Below are positions 24,933 to 36,449 of a stretch of DNA of 64,000 nucleotides, piece by piece; position 1 is the first letter of the stretch, and each line of letters starts with the position of its first letter. Below the pieces are notes generated by a model. The model saw only the letters and a program-made list of their open reading frames with translations. It searched no databases and was not told the DNA's origin. The translations under genes were made by a program, and so were the position numbers. The stretch spans positions 22,947,261 through 23,011,260 of the forward strand of contig NC_003074.8 in NCBI RefSeq assembly GCF_000001735.4, written 5' to 3'. Origin of the DNA: Arabidopsis thaliana (Eukaryota > Streptophyta > Magnoliopsida > Brassicales > Brassicaceae).

Positions 24933-26447
24933 GGTTTTGACTTTTGATGATGTACTGTAGAAGAACAAGTAACTAGATTTGAAGCTCTAATTTGAAACTG
25001 TGTGATATGTTTTTGTTTCGATTTGGATCGTTATAAATATTTGAATCTGTTTGAGGAGAAATTATGCATAGCTTAACTAACTTAAACGCAAAGCAAAGCT
25101 TGGGAGTTGGAGGAAAGATGTGATGTCGTTTTCTTACACATGTACATATTTAATCTAACTTTTAAGTTTTGGTTTTCGTTAGCTAGAATTCTTGGTTTAA
25201 CCGAAATATATTCCAGATCAGAGATCTATAGATCAATAATAAAAAGTTTCAGTTTCAAATTCTTGGTAAGGAGTTGGAAAGTTAATTAAAAACTTGAGTG
25301 ACAAGCATTTTCTTATCATGATGGGCTGGGCCTGGTAGATAAACAAATAGGCCCACTTGTGGTAATCATCGATAGGGTAAATTAAATCGAGGTGTTAGGT
25401 TAAAGCAGATCCGTGCCTTGTTTGGGCCATGGTGCGGCCCAAGTGATGTTTTTCCTGGATTGACAAAGAAAGTTACTCAATTACCCTACAGTTACATGGT
25501 TGTGAATGTGCCTTGGCAAGGGGTAGAGTCGAAATTAGCACACGACAACCAGTGAAAGCAAACCAGTAAATTTCACTCATCCACAACCACAGATAAATCT
25601 AACTAAAACCCTCTCAGCTACCAAACAATCTCTTAGCGGATGAGAAATATCAAAGTACTCTTGGCACTCAAGGAACCCACCCCCATCAGCAATACAATTT
25701 CCTTATGTAAGCTTTGAATGGCTTTGGCGAAAACTCTTAGCTGATGTTCCGTTTACTTCTTCTCCCTTACGCAGTCGGTGCTCAACAGAAGCTGTTACAA
25801 ACTCCAAGAGAGACGAAAGTTGCTGATGCATGGTACAGCAAATTATGTGTGTTTAAATAATGTCCAAAGACTGTAGTAGCTTTGTGTATGAAAACATGAA
25901 CAATTTTGTTGGTTCTTGGAGTTTGTGGTTTTGATCTATTGAGTGTGAAATAATAGACAAAACTAATCTTGCTGGTCTTATGATGTTGTTCATAAAAACA
26001 TGATTTTGTTCTAGGAATATTAAATGCCAAAATCTGTAAGCAGTTAAATTTTCAGAGAATGATATCAAAATTTTGGAAAATTAAAAATTGTGTGCTTTAG
26101 AAAGAAAAAAAAAGGCTTTCTACAGCAAATAATAAAAAAAGGCTTTCTACGGCAATTGTACTTGATAGTCATCCGCAACCACAGGTTTAACCCTAACCCA
26201 ATTTTTTGTTGTAACTTAAGAGAGAAAGCATTTGGATAAATGACTTGGGCTGGGCCTAAAAGAAATTAAAAATAGGCCTCTAGCTGTCATTATCATTAGG
26301 CGTAAGTTAGCATGAGATGCTAAGGATACCACCAATCCATAGAGTTGCTAACTTAAAAAACAAGGCTCGAGGCGGTTCTCTTATCTGCAAAACTAAAGAC
26401 TGTTGTCTAAAGCGAACCAACAAAAAGTCTTCATCTTTAATCATTCA
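24933..26447. other. Intergenic with decayed duplicated promoter segments
   Basis: Divergent promoter region of GLP10 and CYP20-3. Block 25311-25380 resembles 26229-26305 (both with GGGCTGGGCCT and ATAGGCC). Block about 25420-25610 resembles 30800-31000, the leader of the NYN gene: GCGGCCCAAGT or GTGGCCCAAGT, TTTTTCCT, GTTAC, GGGGTAGAGTCGAAATTAG. A piece at about 26015-26060 (AATATTAAATGCCAAAATCTGTAAGC) matches 32535-32570, beyond the NYN gene. Another at 26164-26195 matches part of the NYN leader (CCGCAACCACAGGTTTAACCCTA). This is best read as remnants of a duplicated copy of the NYN region whose coding part is lost. No ORF is supported. Confidence 0.6.
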
Positions 26448-27879
26448 ATGGCTTCTTCGTCTTCTATGCAGATGGTTCACACTTCCCGCTCCATTGCCCA
26501 GGTTCTAAACTTAATCCTACATTTGCGGTTTTTTCAATTTTCGTCGAAGATTTATGCTTTGAATTCTATCCTTTTTTCTTCTTCACTTTAAGTAGTGTGT
26601 CTCTGTGAGTTAAAACGAAATTTCAATCGGATACTATTCCTGTTCTTGTGGGTTTTTTTTGGTCTTAAATCTCTTTTGTTTGGTTTTCTGTGTAGATTGG
26701 GTTCGGTGTTAAGTCGCAATTAGTTTCTGCAAATCGAACAACTCAATCAGTTTGCTTTGGAGCTCGTTCCTCTGGAATTGCATTATCTTCGAGATTGCAC
26801 TATGCATCACCCATTAAGCAATTTTCTGGGGTTTATGCGACCACCAAGCATCAGAGAACCGCTTGTGTTAAATCCATGGCTGCTGTAAGTTACTTTTTTC
26901 ATAAATCATTCATGTTCTGTTGCCTTATGGATTCGTGTTGATTTTTGAACTTGGTTTGTAGGAGGAAGAAGAAGTAATCGAACCTCAAGCTAAAGTGACA
27001 AACAAGGTTTACTTTGATGTGGAAATTGGAGGTGAAGTTGCTGGCAGAATTGTGATGGGTCTCTTTGGAGAAGTTGTGCCTAAAACCGTTGAAAACTTCC
27101 GTGCCTTGTGTACTGGTAAGCTCCTTATCAAAATGATGTTTAAAGTTTGGAACTTTATAGACACAATCAAAACCATTGTCTAAAGGAAATTGATTTCTTC
27201 AGGTGAGAAGAAATACGGGTACAAGGGTTCCTCTTTCCATCGTATTATTAAGGATTTCATGATCCAAGGAGGTGATTTCACCGAGGGAAATGTAAGTTCT
27301 TTCCAACAAGTTACATTTCAGACTGTTTGTTTGTTATTTTGATATTTCTTTCTAAATCGTCTTTTTCGATATGGTCTCACAGGGTACTGGAGGTATTAGT
27401 ATTTACGGTGCCAAGTTCGAAGATGAAAACTTCACCCGTAAGTACTCACAAACAAAGAAAAACTCTGGTTTTCTGCAAATATGGCATTACTTCTTTGAGG
27501 TATTAATGGTTTTGTTTTCCGCATTTGCAGTGAAGCATACTGGACCTGGAATCTTGAGCATGGCAAACGCTGGTCCTAATACTAATGGAAGCCAGTTTTT
27601 CATTTGTACCGTCAAGGTAAAGATTCTCAATTCTTCACATCATCTATAGAGTTATCGATCTTTCATATGTTTGCCTTCCCATTTTGATTAATATTTATTT
27701 CACAAATTTGTTTTTTTGTGCAGACTTCATGGTTAGATAACAAGCATGTCGTGTTTGGACAAGTAATTGAAGGTATGAAGCTTGTTAGGACTCTTGAGTC
27801 TCAAGAGACTCGCGCTTTCGATGTTCCCAAGAAAGGTTGTAGAATCTATGCCTGCGGAGAGCTCCCGTTAGATGCTTGA
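26448..27879 (+). CDS. CYP20-3: Plastid cyclophilin CYP20-3 (peptidyl-prolyl isomerase)
   Basis: Seven exons (26448-26501, 26696-26884, 26962-27115, 27203-27291, 27383-27437, 27531-27616, 27724-27879) encode 260 aa, the known CYP20-3/ROC4 length. Residues 1 to about 77 are a Ser/Thr/Arg-rich chloroplast transit peptide. The cyclophilin domain follows from VYFDVEIGG. The catalytic set is present: FHRII (about 144-148), MIQGGDF (about 151-157), and Trp at about 212 in [12 protein letters not shown], which favours cyclosporin binding. It acts in the stroma; it is known to be thioredoxin-linked, to help fold serine acetyltransferase and to bind the jasmonate precursor OPDA. Several cysteines fit redox control. 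It converges with the HAD gene (188 bp between stop codons). Confidence 0.95.
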
Positions 27880-28067
27880 TAATCACTATTGACCGATGCA
27901 TTGTCTTTGCCATCTTTGTTCTGTTTTTTGCTATTATGACTATTGAGGAATCCAAACCATCAAAAAGCCAAAGATTTTCAAATTCTGGTCTTTTATTTAT
28001 TATATATTTCGGATACATGAGTTATAAGTTCTTTTAATCGATGTGGGATTCTTATTAGAATGTCTCT

Positions 28068-29258
28068 CTAAGCATTGACCATGGTTGCAACCGCGGCTTG
28101 CTGAACAATTGGCTCGAGCTTCTCATCTTTGTTGTCTTCCCATAAATCAGGTATTGCTTCCTTTATGTTATGAATGCTGCTTAGTGCATAGTCAGCACCT
28201 GGAACTAGCACTGATTCCCCCACAAACACGGTTTTTAGCCCTGTTGCTTTAGCACTAGCGATGTTACGAATACTGTCATCGAAGAATATCTGAAAAGAAA
28301 AAGATATAGACTTTTAAGTTTGGTATCTGAAACTGTGAAAGATCATAGTGACTTTTCTATTACCGTTTTGCGTGGATCAACAATGTCTGCAATGCGAATT
28401 GCAGCTTCAAATGCTTCAACAGAGGGTTTACAGAGGATTTGAGTGTTTGAATCAGAAGAAGGGTTTAGTGTTTCGAAGCAAATGATTCCTTCAAAGCAGT
28501 CCTCAAGACCCAATCTGTTGAGAGCTCGTGTTGCGTGAGCTTTGTCTGCGTTAGTAAAGATCTGTTCGAAGGGAAAATGAAAAAACAGAGGATGAGAAAA
28601 AAAGATTCAGTGGAGAATTCGAGTACAAAGCTTGAAGAAGGAAGAAACTTACGATTTTACGGTGAGGCATAGAGAGGAGAAGGTTACGGAGGAGTGGATC
28701 AGGTTTTAGTTTCTCGTAGGGAAGTCTTCCATGGACATATTCATGGAATTCATCGTTGTCGAATTCGTAACCCATAACCTATAAGTACGCCTCTGTTTTG
28801 GTTATTTCAGTTTCCTCAGTGAATGTTTAAGATCAAGAATTTTGAAATAAGTTACCTTGAGACCAGCCATGGTGGTTCCATATTCTTTGTAAAGATCCAA
28901 ACACAACTTTGGAACTTCACTCTCTTCGATTCCGAGTTGGTTAAGCATGAACTCTGCAAATAACGAAAACAAAGGGATACAAAATTCAGTTATATGGCCG
29001 TTAATGATTAAGTAAAGACAAGCATCTTGAAATGTTAAGTCTCTTTTCCTTGGATGTTGTTTCGACAAGCTAAGTTGATTCCGATGCTCAAAGGGTATAA
29101 AGTATCGTCCATATCTGCAACAACAGATAAGAGTTTTAATTCCTTTACAAAAAAAAAATTGCACAAGGGAAATAAGATTGAAGATGATTGGTTTATAGTT
29201 TATATGTGTATTATTTACCAAAGAACAAACACTCGTAGTTAGCTCCAAATCCATCCAT
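28068..29258 (-). CDS. HAD-superfamily hydrolase, pyrimidine 5'-nucleotidase-like
   Basis: Six exons (28068-28289, 28364-28561, 28653-28778, 28856-28953, 29049-29114, 29219-29258) give 249 aa. HAD motif I is FDMDDTLYP near residue 13-21, motif II is IFTNADK, and the C-terminal motifs are in DPRKTIFFDDSIRN. The closest well-known relatives are the yeast SDT1/PHM8-type 5'-nucleotidases, so a small nucleotide or phosphometabolite is a likely substrate. The start was taken at the upstream ATG of two overlapping ATGs because only it leads into the DMDDT motif. Oddity: the intron between 28954 and 29048 has AG at its acceptor but the donor reads GA after CAAG. No GT or GC donor keeps the frame. A copy of this gene's start is found at 31.6 kb. 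From memory At3g62040. Confidence 0.88.
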
Positions 29259-30479
29259 TTTACGAATCCAACGAAGAAGAAGCTGCTAACGAGAATTAAT
29301 GAATTATAGACGGGAAGATTAATAATGAAAAGAGAGAGAGAGCTTATGAACAATGTGAAGGAGTTGGTTGTATTTATATACACAATTCAAAAAAGGTAGT
29401 GGATTTTGTTAGGACACATAGAATATTTGGTTACTAGTCTTTATCTAATATCGTTTTGAAACATATGATATCATTCTAGTTTTTTTTTTGCATGCATTAG
29501 GGTTTGTATCATAAATACCCTTTAACTTCCGGTTTTTGGATCCATAATTTTCTATTGCGGCTAGAACTAGCTAATAATAATATCACGTTTAATGCATAAA
29601 TCATTTGTCCCAAGAAATGAAACTAGTTAGGTTGGTGTGTTGCTCTAAAATTCACAAAAAGCACCATGCATCCACTTGATTGTACAAAATAAATTCAGAA
29701 AGCATGATTGTTGAAGGTGACTTGACGATCATGATAATTATCCACCATGTTGCATCTATGCTGATGCGGGCAATAAGATGAGGTGTTTAGCATCTACTAT
29801 CATTTATTTTTATCATTCTTTTAATTTCTTTGTCATTTCCCACACTTTCCGTCGTGACCTGCCATTTTCATTTTCTATAAATAATGCTAAAACAAAGGGT
29901 GAAAATAAAGGTGAACTCTCAAATATTCTGAAATGTCAAAAGTGTAGACAGAACGAAAAAAATTTGTCAAGGATCAAAAGCAGCAGAATAAAGTTTAATC
30001 GTGAAGAACATATTATTTTTTATTTTTTTTGAAAATCTGTCTAAAACTATTTTGATTATAAATCACAAACAAGTTGCATGTTTACCAAATAATTAATATA
30101 AATTATGATTTTTGTCCACCATCAAGACACAGATGAAACTGAATCAAATCTGCATATAATATATAAACGGATTCGAATGAATGGTTAGCTGATGCATAGA
30201 GCACTCTCTTTATTATAATAGCAAAAAGGTGTAAAGCCTAAACCTAAAAGTTAGGTTAATGACATAGATTATGTGTTCATTTTCTGGTTCCGTAAAAAAG
30301 AATTCATCATTTACAAAGTTTAATAATTTGTATAGGCATGTTTGATTTGGAATTTTTGTTGTTTTCTGAGTGGATTTAAAATTACAATGAAACAGGCCTG
30401 TTAAGTGTTAACTCCACCTAAAATGGCCCAAAGTATATCTCCCATTTTAGATAACCGGCCAATTTCTCTGTGTTACAGA

Positions 30480-30599
30480 GTGACGACAATGATCGAGATG
30501 GGAATGCTCGACAAAGCCTACGATATCTCACGGCTGGCTGTCTTGGACGAATATCGAGTCGATAGAGACATCGTATTCATCTGCAATTCCGATATATAA
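30480..30599 (+). pseudogene. Orphan last-exon-like fragment
   Basis: After a CTGTGTTACAG acceptor-like site at about 30478, an open frame of about 39 codons runs to TAA at 30597-30599. It encodes VTTMIEMGMLDKAYDISRL followed by an acidic/basic tail. Its GC content and balanced codons stand out against the AT-rich flanks. I do not recognise the family. No upstream exons are visible, so it is probably a captured or relic exon. Confidence 0.35.
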
Positions 30600-30671
30600 T
30601 CTCGTTTAATTATAAAATCTAAACCCTAATTCTCTTTTGTAAATCCAAACCACCATTTAAACTCGTTTAAT

Positions 30672-30720
30672 CGTAAAACATTTACAGTTTACATGTGTAT
30701 TATTACCAAAGAACCAAACA
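30672..30720 (-). pseudogene. Short copy of the HAD gene 5' end
   Basis: The stretch with TTTACATGTGTATTATTACC and AAGAACCAAACACTC matches 29197-29235, which spans the first donor site and part of exon 1 of the HAD gene. It is one of two partial copies near the NYN gene. Confidence 0.6.
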
Positions 30721-31044
30721 CTCAGAAATTGCATCAGAGAAATAAGGCCCAGTGTGTGGTCCAAGTCATAATTTTTGTTTGTACGTATAATGAGCCTGAG
30801 AATGAGAATTGGGCTATGATGTGGCCCAAGTCGTGCTTTTCCTAACTTGACAAGAGAAGTTACAAAAGTACCCACAGCTACTTGGTTGTGTTATGTGCTT
30901 TAGTAGGGGTAGAATCGAAATTAGGAAACCACCTGAGACCGAGAAGAAACACACAATTGCTTTGCTCTCTCGTCCGCAGCCACAGAGGTTGAACCCTAGA
31001 TTTACTCACCAATCTCTCATTCTCTCAATCAATCCGGTAAAACA

Positions 31045-31684
31045 ATGTCTGATATTTTCCCCGGCGACTTCGCAGGTAAAATCTCTCTCTGTCTCGTTTT
31101 CTTCCCCATTTGGTAATTCATTTAAGTTTTTTTTTTTTTTTTTCCTTTTGATGGCAGCGGCTGAGACAGGCATCTTCTGGGACATAGAAGATTGCAAGAT
31201 CCCTGATGATCTCAATGCTGGTGATGCTTTGAAGAACATTAAATCGGCCCTTTCGAGTGATGGTCATCATGGTACGGTCTCAGTAAGGGCTTATGGTGAT
31301 ACGACCGGTCTTGACTTTCCTTCTGAGGGCATTAAGCTCAATCACTTCCCCGCAGGTAATGTGTAATGTGTAATCTTACTGATTTTGTGTATCATGATGA
31401 TCAGATATATTCTCTATATTTTTGTGTGTTTGTTTTCAGGAGAGAGATACGCGAGACAGACCAAGATGCTTGAAGACATCGTTTCCTGGTCAGCTGAACA
31501 TCCTGAACCGTCAACTTTGTTCCTAATCGTTGGAGACACCTCACGAGACTTCCTCGACGTTGTTCAACTTTTGAAATCCAAGAAAAATTACAACTTTATC
31601 ATATACAACTTTATTTTATATGTGTATTACCAAAAAACCGAACACTCGTACTTGGCTCCAATTCCATCCATTTTACTAATCTAA
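31045..31684 (+). CDS. Truncated NYN-domain protein with a novel C-terminal tail
   Basis: Three exons (31045-31075, 31158-31355, 31440-31684) encode 157 aa. The body is a plant NYN (PIN-like RNase) domain, the family often labelled 'putative endonuclease or glycosyl hydrolase'. GIFWDIEDCKIP (about 14-25) carries the first acidic residues, VSVRAYGDT follows, and LFLIVGDTSRDFLDVVQLLK carries the later Asp set. After KSKKNYN the normal family sequence (an ILLA-type strand and further helices) is missing. The frame instead runs about 29 hydrophobic residues to TAA through DNA copied from the HAD gene 5' end in antisense. The fold may be incomplete, so activity is doubtful. Corresponds from memory to At3g62050; expression cannot be judged. 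Confidence 0.72.
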
Positions 31685-31825
31685 GCTAAGCTAAGCGAAG
31701 AAGAAGATGTTAATGAGAATTACAGAAAGATATTACTTAATGAGAGAGAGAGCTTATGATCAATGTGCAGGAAGTTGGCTGGCTATATTCCTTTATTATA
31801 TACTCAATTCAAAAAACAAAACAAA
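31597..31825 (-). pseudogene. Decayed copy of the HAD gene start and promoter
   Basis: Resembles 29190-29400 over about 220 bp: ATATGTGTATTA, GAACACTCGTA, GGCTCCAATTCCATCCATTTTA, GAAGAAGAAG, GAGAGAGAGAGCTTATGA, TATACTCAATTCAAAAAA. On the minus strand it keeps the ATG and the MDG(I/F)GA(K/N)YEC start codons of the HAD gene. The plus strand of the same DNA supplies the last codons of the NYN ORF. Confidence 0.8.
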
Positions 31826-32862
31826 AAAAAATGCGGATGATATTTGGTTATTGTTTATGCCAATTATCATAATTTTTGTTTGTTCGATTAAAGTTGCATA
31901 TACAATATGAAGTATAATCATAAAGAGAATTCATAAACAAGTGCTCACATTTCAATTGTTTTGTGAACTTCATTTTCAGACAAAAAAAGATAAATGGATG
32001 AAAAATAATAACCAAAAAATAGGATCATTTTTTTATTTGAATTAGTTATTTCAAATTTCCAAAGAATTCAAAAAGAACTAAAAGTAGGTCCAGAGTGGGG
32101 ACCACTGTTAAAGAGACTTCCACGTCAGACCGACAGATGGGCACGAATAAAATCTAGCATACGTAATTATTTATGCCTTGAGAATGATAGAAATCTCTGC
32201 TAAATTGAGGAGGAACATTCAATCCATAAACACTGCACTTGACTTGACATTATGTTAAAGAGAAATAAGGATTATATAGTGTACCTTCTAATAGATACCA
32301 ATGAAATGAAGCACAAACATATGCCCAATCAGTAAATAAAATTATAAGAATTGTATTTTTCTAAATAATTCCAAATCAAAATATGGGGAAAAGAATTTTC
32401 AGATATTACACATTTTACAAATTAGCAAAAACAGACAACTGTATCATGTCATTCCATATAATAACCAAAAGTATATGATGATTTCGTTTAAGCCTTTAAC
32501 TCTTTAAGATAAGATATTTTATCATCAAATCTGACAATATTAAATGCAAAATCTGTAAGCAAATTTTTCAAAAAAATTGGTACATGAATGTGTGTTTCCC
32601 AAATGAATGAATCCATCGCAATTAATATAGGAAACAAATACAGAATAGATTTTCAGTAATATTTATAAGTTAGTATTAGAAATCATTCTGCTTTACTCTT
32701 TTTCTTTTTCAAAATCATTTTTATTTTCGACTTCATGCAAGTGATAAAAGACTAAAGTGTAAGACTAATAAGACTATCGTCATCGATCCTTAATCCAAAT
32801 TTTCGCGCTCGATTCGTCTTTTCTGTATCTCCCGGAGCTCCGGGACTTGGGCGGAAGAGGAG
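31826..32862. other. Intergenic, PAE6 upstream region
   Basis: AT-rich promoter region without a supported gene. The segment 32535-32570 has a partial copy at 26015-26060. The stretch just before 32863 is GC-richer and likely PAE6 leader. Confidence 0.5.
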
Positions 32863-35474
32863 ATGAGGAGCTTGTTGTTGTGGATTGCGGTGGTCGTGTG
32901 CTTGCTATGTTCAGTCGCGGCGGTGGTTCAAAGCGGATCTAGCGACGGATTTGGGAAACCCAGAGATACTGAGACTGCGATATCTTTTCTGGAGTATAAA
33001 TTGATGGCGCCTTCGGTTCCAATGATACCTCTCACCTTGATTCACGGAGCTGACTCTAAAGGAGCTGGTACACACACTCTCTGTCTCTCTCTCTCCTTCT
33101 CTTTCGTTCTTCTTCTTTGGGATTTGAGGATATGCTTGAAAGGAGATGTTTTCACTATCACATTGACCTTTGTTATCCACTATTCAGTTTAGATTTTGGC
33201 TCTCTTAGTTGGAATCCGAAATTTTATGGCGTTTGATTTTGTTCTGTTGCTCGATTTCGTAGACTTCTTTGAATCTTTGGTGGATTACTTTTTGAATGTT
33301 GTGATGATGATTAGTGTTTATTCAACTCTAAATTGGTGCAGTGTGCTTAGATGGGACGCTACCTGGTTATCATCTAGATCGTGGTTTTGGATCAGGTGCT
33401 AACAGTTGGCTTATCCAGCTTGAGGTATGTGCATTTTACAGCTTATGTAGTAGTCTTGGACTTTTGCTAGTTTAAGTATATAATGGAAGTTTCTGCTGCT
33501 ACTGAGGACTGACTTAGAAGTTAGAAGCTAGATATTCTTTTTTTAACTCAATGAGTGGTTTAGGGTGGAGGATGGTGTAACAACCATAGGAGCTGTGTGT
33601 ATCGCAAAACAAGTCGACGTGGTTCCTCTAAATTCATGGAAAAAGCTTTGGCCTTCACTGGAATTTTGAGCAATAGATCTGAAGAGAATCCTGGTTTGTC
33701 GCTATGAGTTTTTTTAATGCAGAAACTGTGTAGAAAATGCATGTTCTTGTATCGATTCTTTTTTCTCTTTGTGGATTGCAGACTTCTTTAATTGGAACAG
33801 GATCAAGTTGCGTTACTGCGATGGTGCGTCTTTCTCTGGTGATAGTCAGGACGAGGTTTGTCAAACTCAAGAGTATATTGTTCTATGAAACCTAGGATTT
33901 TAATAAATTCTTCTTAGTGTACCCTGAATATGTATTATAATTTGTTACAATGGCTTTTATGTAGAGTTCGCAACTTTTCTATCGAGGACAACGAATCTGG
34001 CAAGTGGCTATGGAAGAATTCCTGTCTTTAGGCATGAAGCAAGCAAACCAGGTCTTTGCATTTCATTGAGTCTATCAGGTTATTGGATTTTGTGCTCTTG
34101 TTCATGTTCCGGTTATCGTCTTATCTAACCATTTGCAAATAAATATTCATCACAGGCTCTGCTCTCTGGATGTTCAGCTGGAGGATTAGCTTCTATTTTG
34201 CACTGTGATGAGTTCAGGGAACTATTACCTAGTTCCACGAAAGTAAAATGCTTAAGTGATGCTGGAATGTTTCTGGACTCGTAAATCTCTTGAACTTGGC
34301 TTTTCTGTTTGAAATAGTATTTTTTTCCTTACAAAAGTATCCAAACCTGAAATGTTCTAATGAAAATTGCAGAGTGGATGTCTCTGGGGGCCACTCGCTT
34401 AGGAATATGTTCCAAGGTGTTGTTACAGTGCAGGTAATCTCTCATATTCAAAATTTGATGAAATGAGCATGACTAAAAGTGCAGACAACGTAACTTTATC
34501 TTAAACTTACTCTAACTCTTAATACTCTTCTCTGTTAATTTATAGAACCTCCAAAAGGACTTGTCCAGTACTTGTACAAACCATTTGGATCCTACTTCGG
34601 TATATCTCTTTCACTTTATTAGTATCATTGTTTCAGTAGCAAAGTTTTCCAGGTAGACAAGGTTTGAGAGAATCTTTTGACATTGTCCTTTGTGTCCTTT
34701 CTCTTTTCCTCAGTGCTTTTTTCCCCAGAACTTGGTTTCAGACATTAAAACCCCAATGTTTCTTCTCAACACAGCATATGACTCTTGGCAGGTAATAATT
34801 ATGTCATTCATGATTCATCTAGCTCATTAATTACTTCGTCCTTCCACAGTGTTTGATTCTTGAGAATACATATGTATGAACTTTTTCTGTTAGATCCAAG
34901 AGAGCTTAGCTCCTCCTACTGCTGATCCAGGCGGTATCTGGAAGGCATGCAAATCAGATCACTCGCGATGTAATTCATCACAGATCCAATTCTTCCAAGG
35001 TGAACTTTTTAATTCACGCTTGTTAGCTATCATCACTCTCTCCACTTTATGTTGAGTCTGCACAATGTTGATGGTTTCCATGTCATTTTTTCTTTGCTTA
35101 CACCAAATAGAATTCAGGAATCAAATGCTGTTTGCTGTAAACTCATTCTCAAACTCTGACCAGAACGGTCTTTATATAAACTCTTGCTTCGCGCATTGTC
35201 AGACTGAAAGACAGGACACTTGGTTTGCTCAAGATTCTCCTCAACTAAACGGAAAGGTAACATTACTCGTCCAAAACTGTTCATGCGGTTTCTATCTCAT
35301 TAAACATTAATATAGCAATCACAAGTTTGTTAAAACTCTCTGTCCATAATTGTCTATTATCAGAGAGTCGCAGAGTCTGTAGGTGACTGGTACTTCGACC
35401 GAGCAAAAAATGTCAAAGCTATCGATTGTCCTTACCCTTGTGACACAACATGTCACAATCTGATTTTCGAGTGA
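32863..35474 (+). CDS. PAE6: Pectin acetylesterase 6
   Basis: Twelve exons (32863-33067, 33342-33424, 33564-33693, 33782-33855, 33965-34051, 34156-34280, 34373-34433, 34546-34599, 34714-34791, 34894-34999, 35111-35256, 35364-35474) give 419 aa. The N-terminus is a signal peptide ([17 protein letters not shown]). The CE13/Notum-like alpha/beta hydrolase carries its nucleophile in GCSAGG (Ser200). Likely partners are Asp296 in NTAYDSWQ and His363 in CFAHCQ. It removes acetyl groups from pectin in the cell wall. Many cysteines (for example CPYPCDTTC at the end) fit a secreted disulphide-bonded enzyme. A probable 3' UTR intron ends at the CAG at 35718-35720. It converges with the DUF1685 gene. 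Confidence 0.94.
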
Positions 35475-36449
35475 GTAAATCGTTGAACCCCATTTCTCTG
35501 ATTCTTTCAAACTTATAAGTTATACCATTATTGCCTTAAATTCCTTCCATATTTATCCTAACTTCCAAATGTGCAACATTTGTGTATCTCAAATGAGAAT
35601 CATTTAGTTTGTCGATTCAGATCATAATTTATATTTGCATGACCTTGATTTTTCGATTGAAATAAGCTTTCTTTCGATGTTTATTTTTATCGATTTTTTT
35701 CATATATATTCTTTGTGCAGTTTTGATCAATCAGCTATAGAGATCTCAGCTTCTTCAAGGTTTTGTTTTCCTGTCATTAGAGCCTCTCTGGTCTCCCTAA
35801 TGTTGATAAAATTCATCCTCCAATTCTTAGTTTAGTAGGTATAGTGAAAAAGCCTTATTCTTTCATACCTCATTTTTAAATAACCATTTGATTCAAATGT
35901 CGAATCTAGTTAGTGACAAAATCCATGTCATTACATAGAATAGTATATCAAAAAGAGAACAAAAAAAGGAAAAAGAACATATTCCTTTATTCATTGGACT
36001 CTAACACAAAACGTCCGAATATCAAAAACCGATCATGAACTCTTCTTTTGAGATGTCCCTTTTTTTGAAATTCCAATTGTTAATCGCTTTAATTTTCACC
36101 TTTTTCTACCAAATTGAAGCGCACGCGTGGTAACATAGTGTAGGTTCGATTTAGTGCATAAAGTGTTAGCTATAAGGAAAAAAATTATACTTCGATTAAC
36201 AAGTTCGATAGAATTTCGCAAAAAAATTAATCCCTCTAAGAACGGCTCTCACTACTGACTGAAACAATCTCATCATCCATGAAAACAACTACTGTTTATC
36301 GTATTTACAAACGCAAGAAAAGGAACTAAATCCAACTCTAAAAACTCGTCCCCATAAAGCATAACTTAAAAAAAACATCAAAAACGCTAAGTCTATAACT
36401 TCAACAAAAAGAAGAAGGAAAAAACTAAAACAGAGAAGTAGATATATGA
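35475..36449. other. Intergenic between convergent PAE6 and DUF1685 genes
   Basis: Contains the two 3' UTRs. Open frames at 35635-35835 and on the minus strand at 36289-36498 are UTR sequence or shadows. Nothing else seen. Confidence 0.5.

Larger units (their letters stand above)
29259..31044. other. Intergenic mosaic between the HAD gene and the NYN gene
   Basis: Divergent promoter space. It contains the HAD 5' flank, an exon-like orphan segment (30480-30599), a short copy of HAD 5' sequence (about 30672-30720) and the NYN leader (about 30830-31044, with GGCCC elements and an AACCCTA telo-box). The stretch 29500-30400 is AT-rich with nothing recognisable. Confidence 0.5.
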
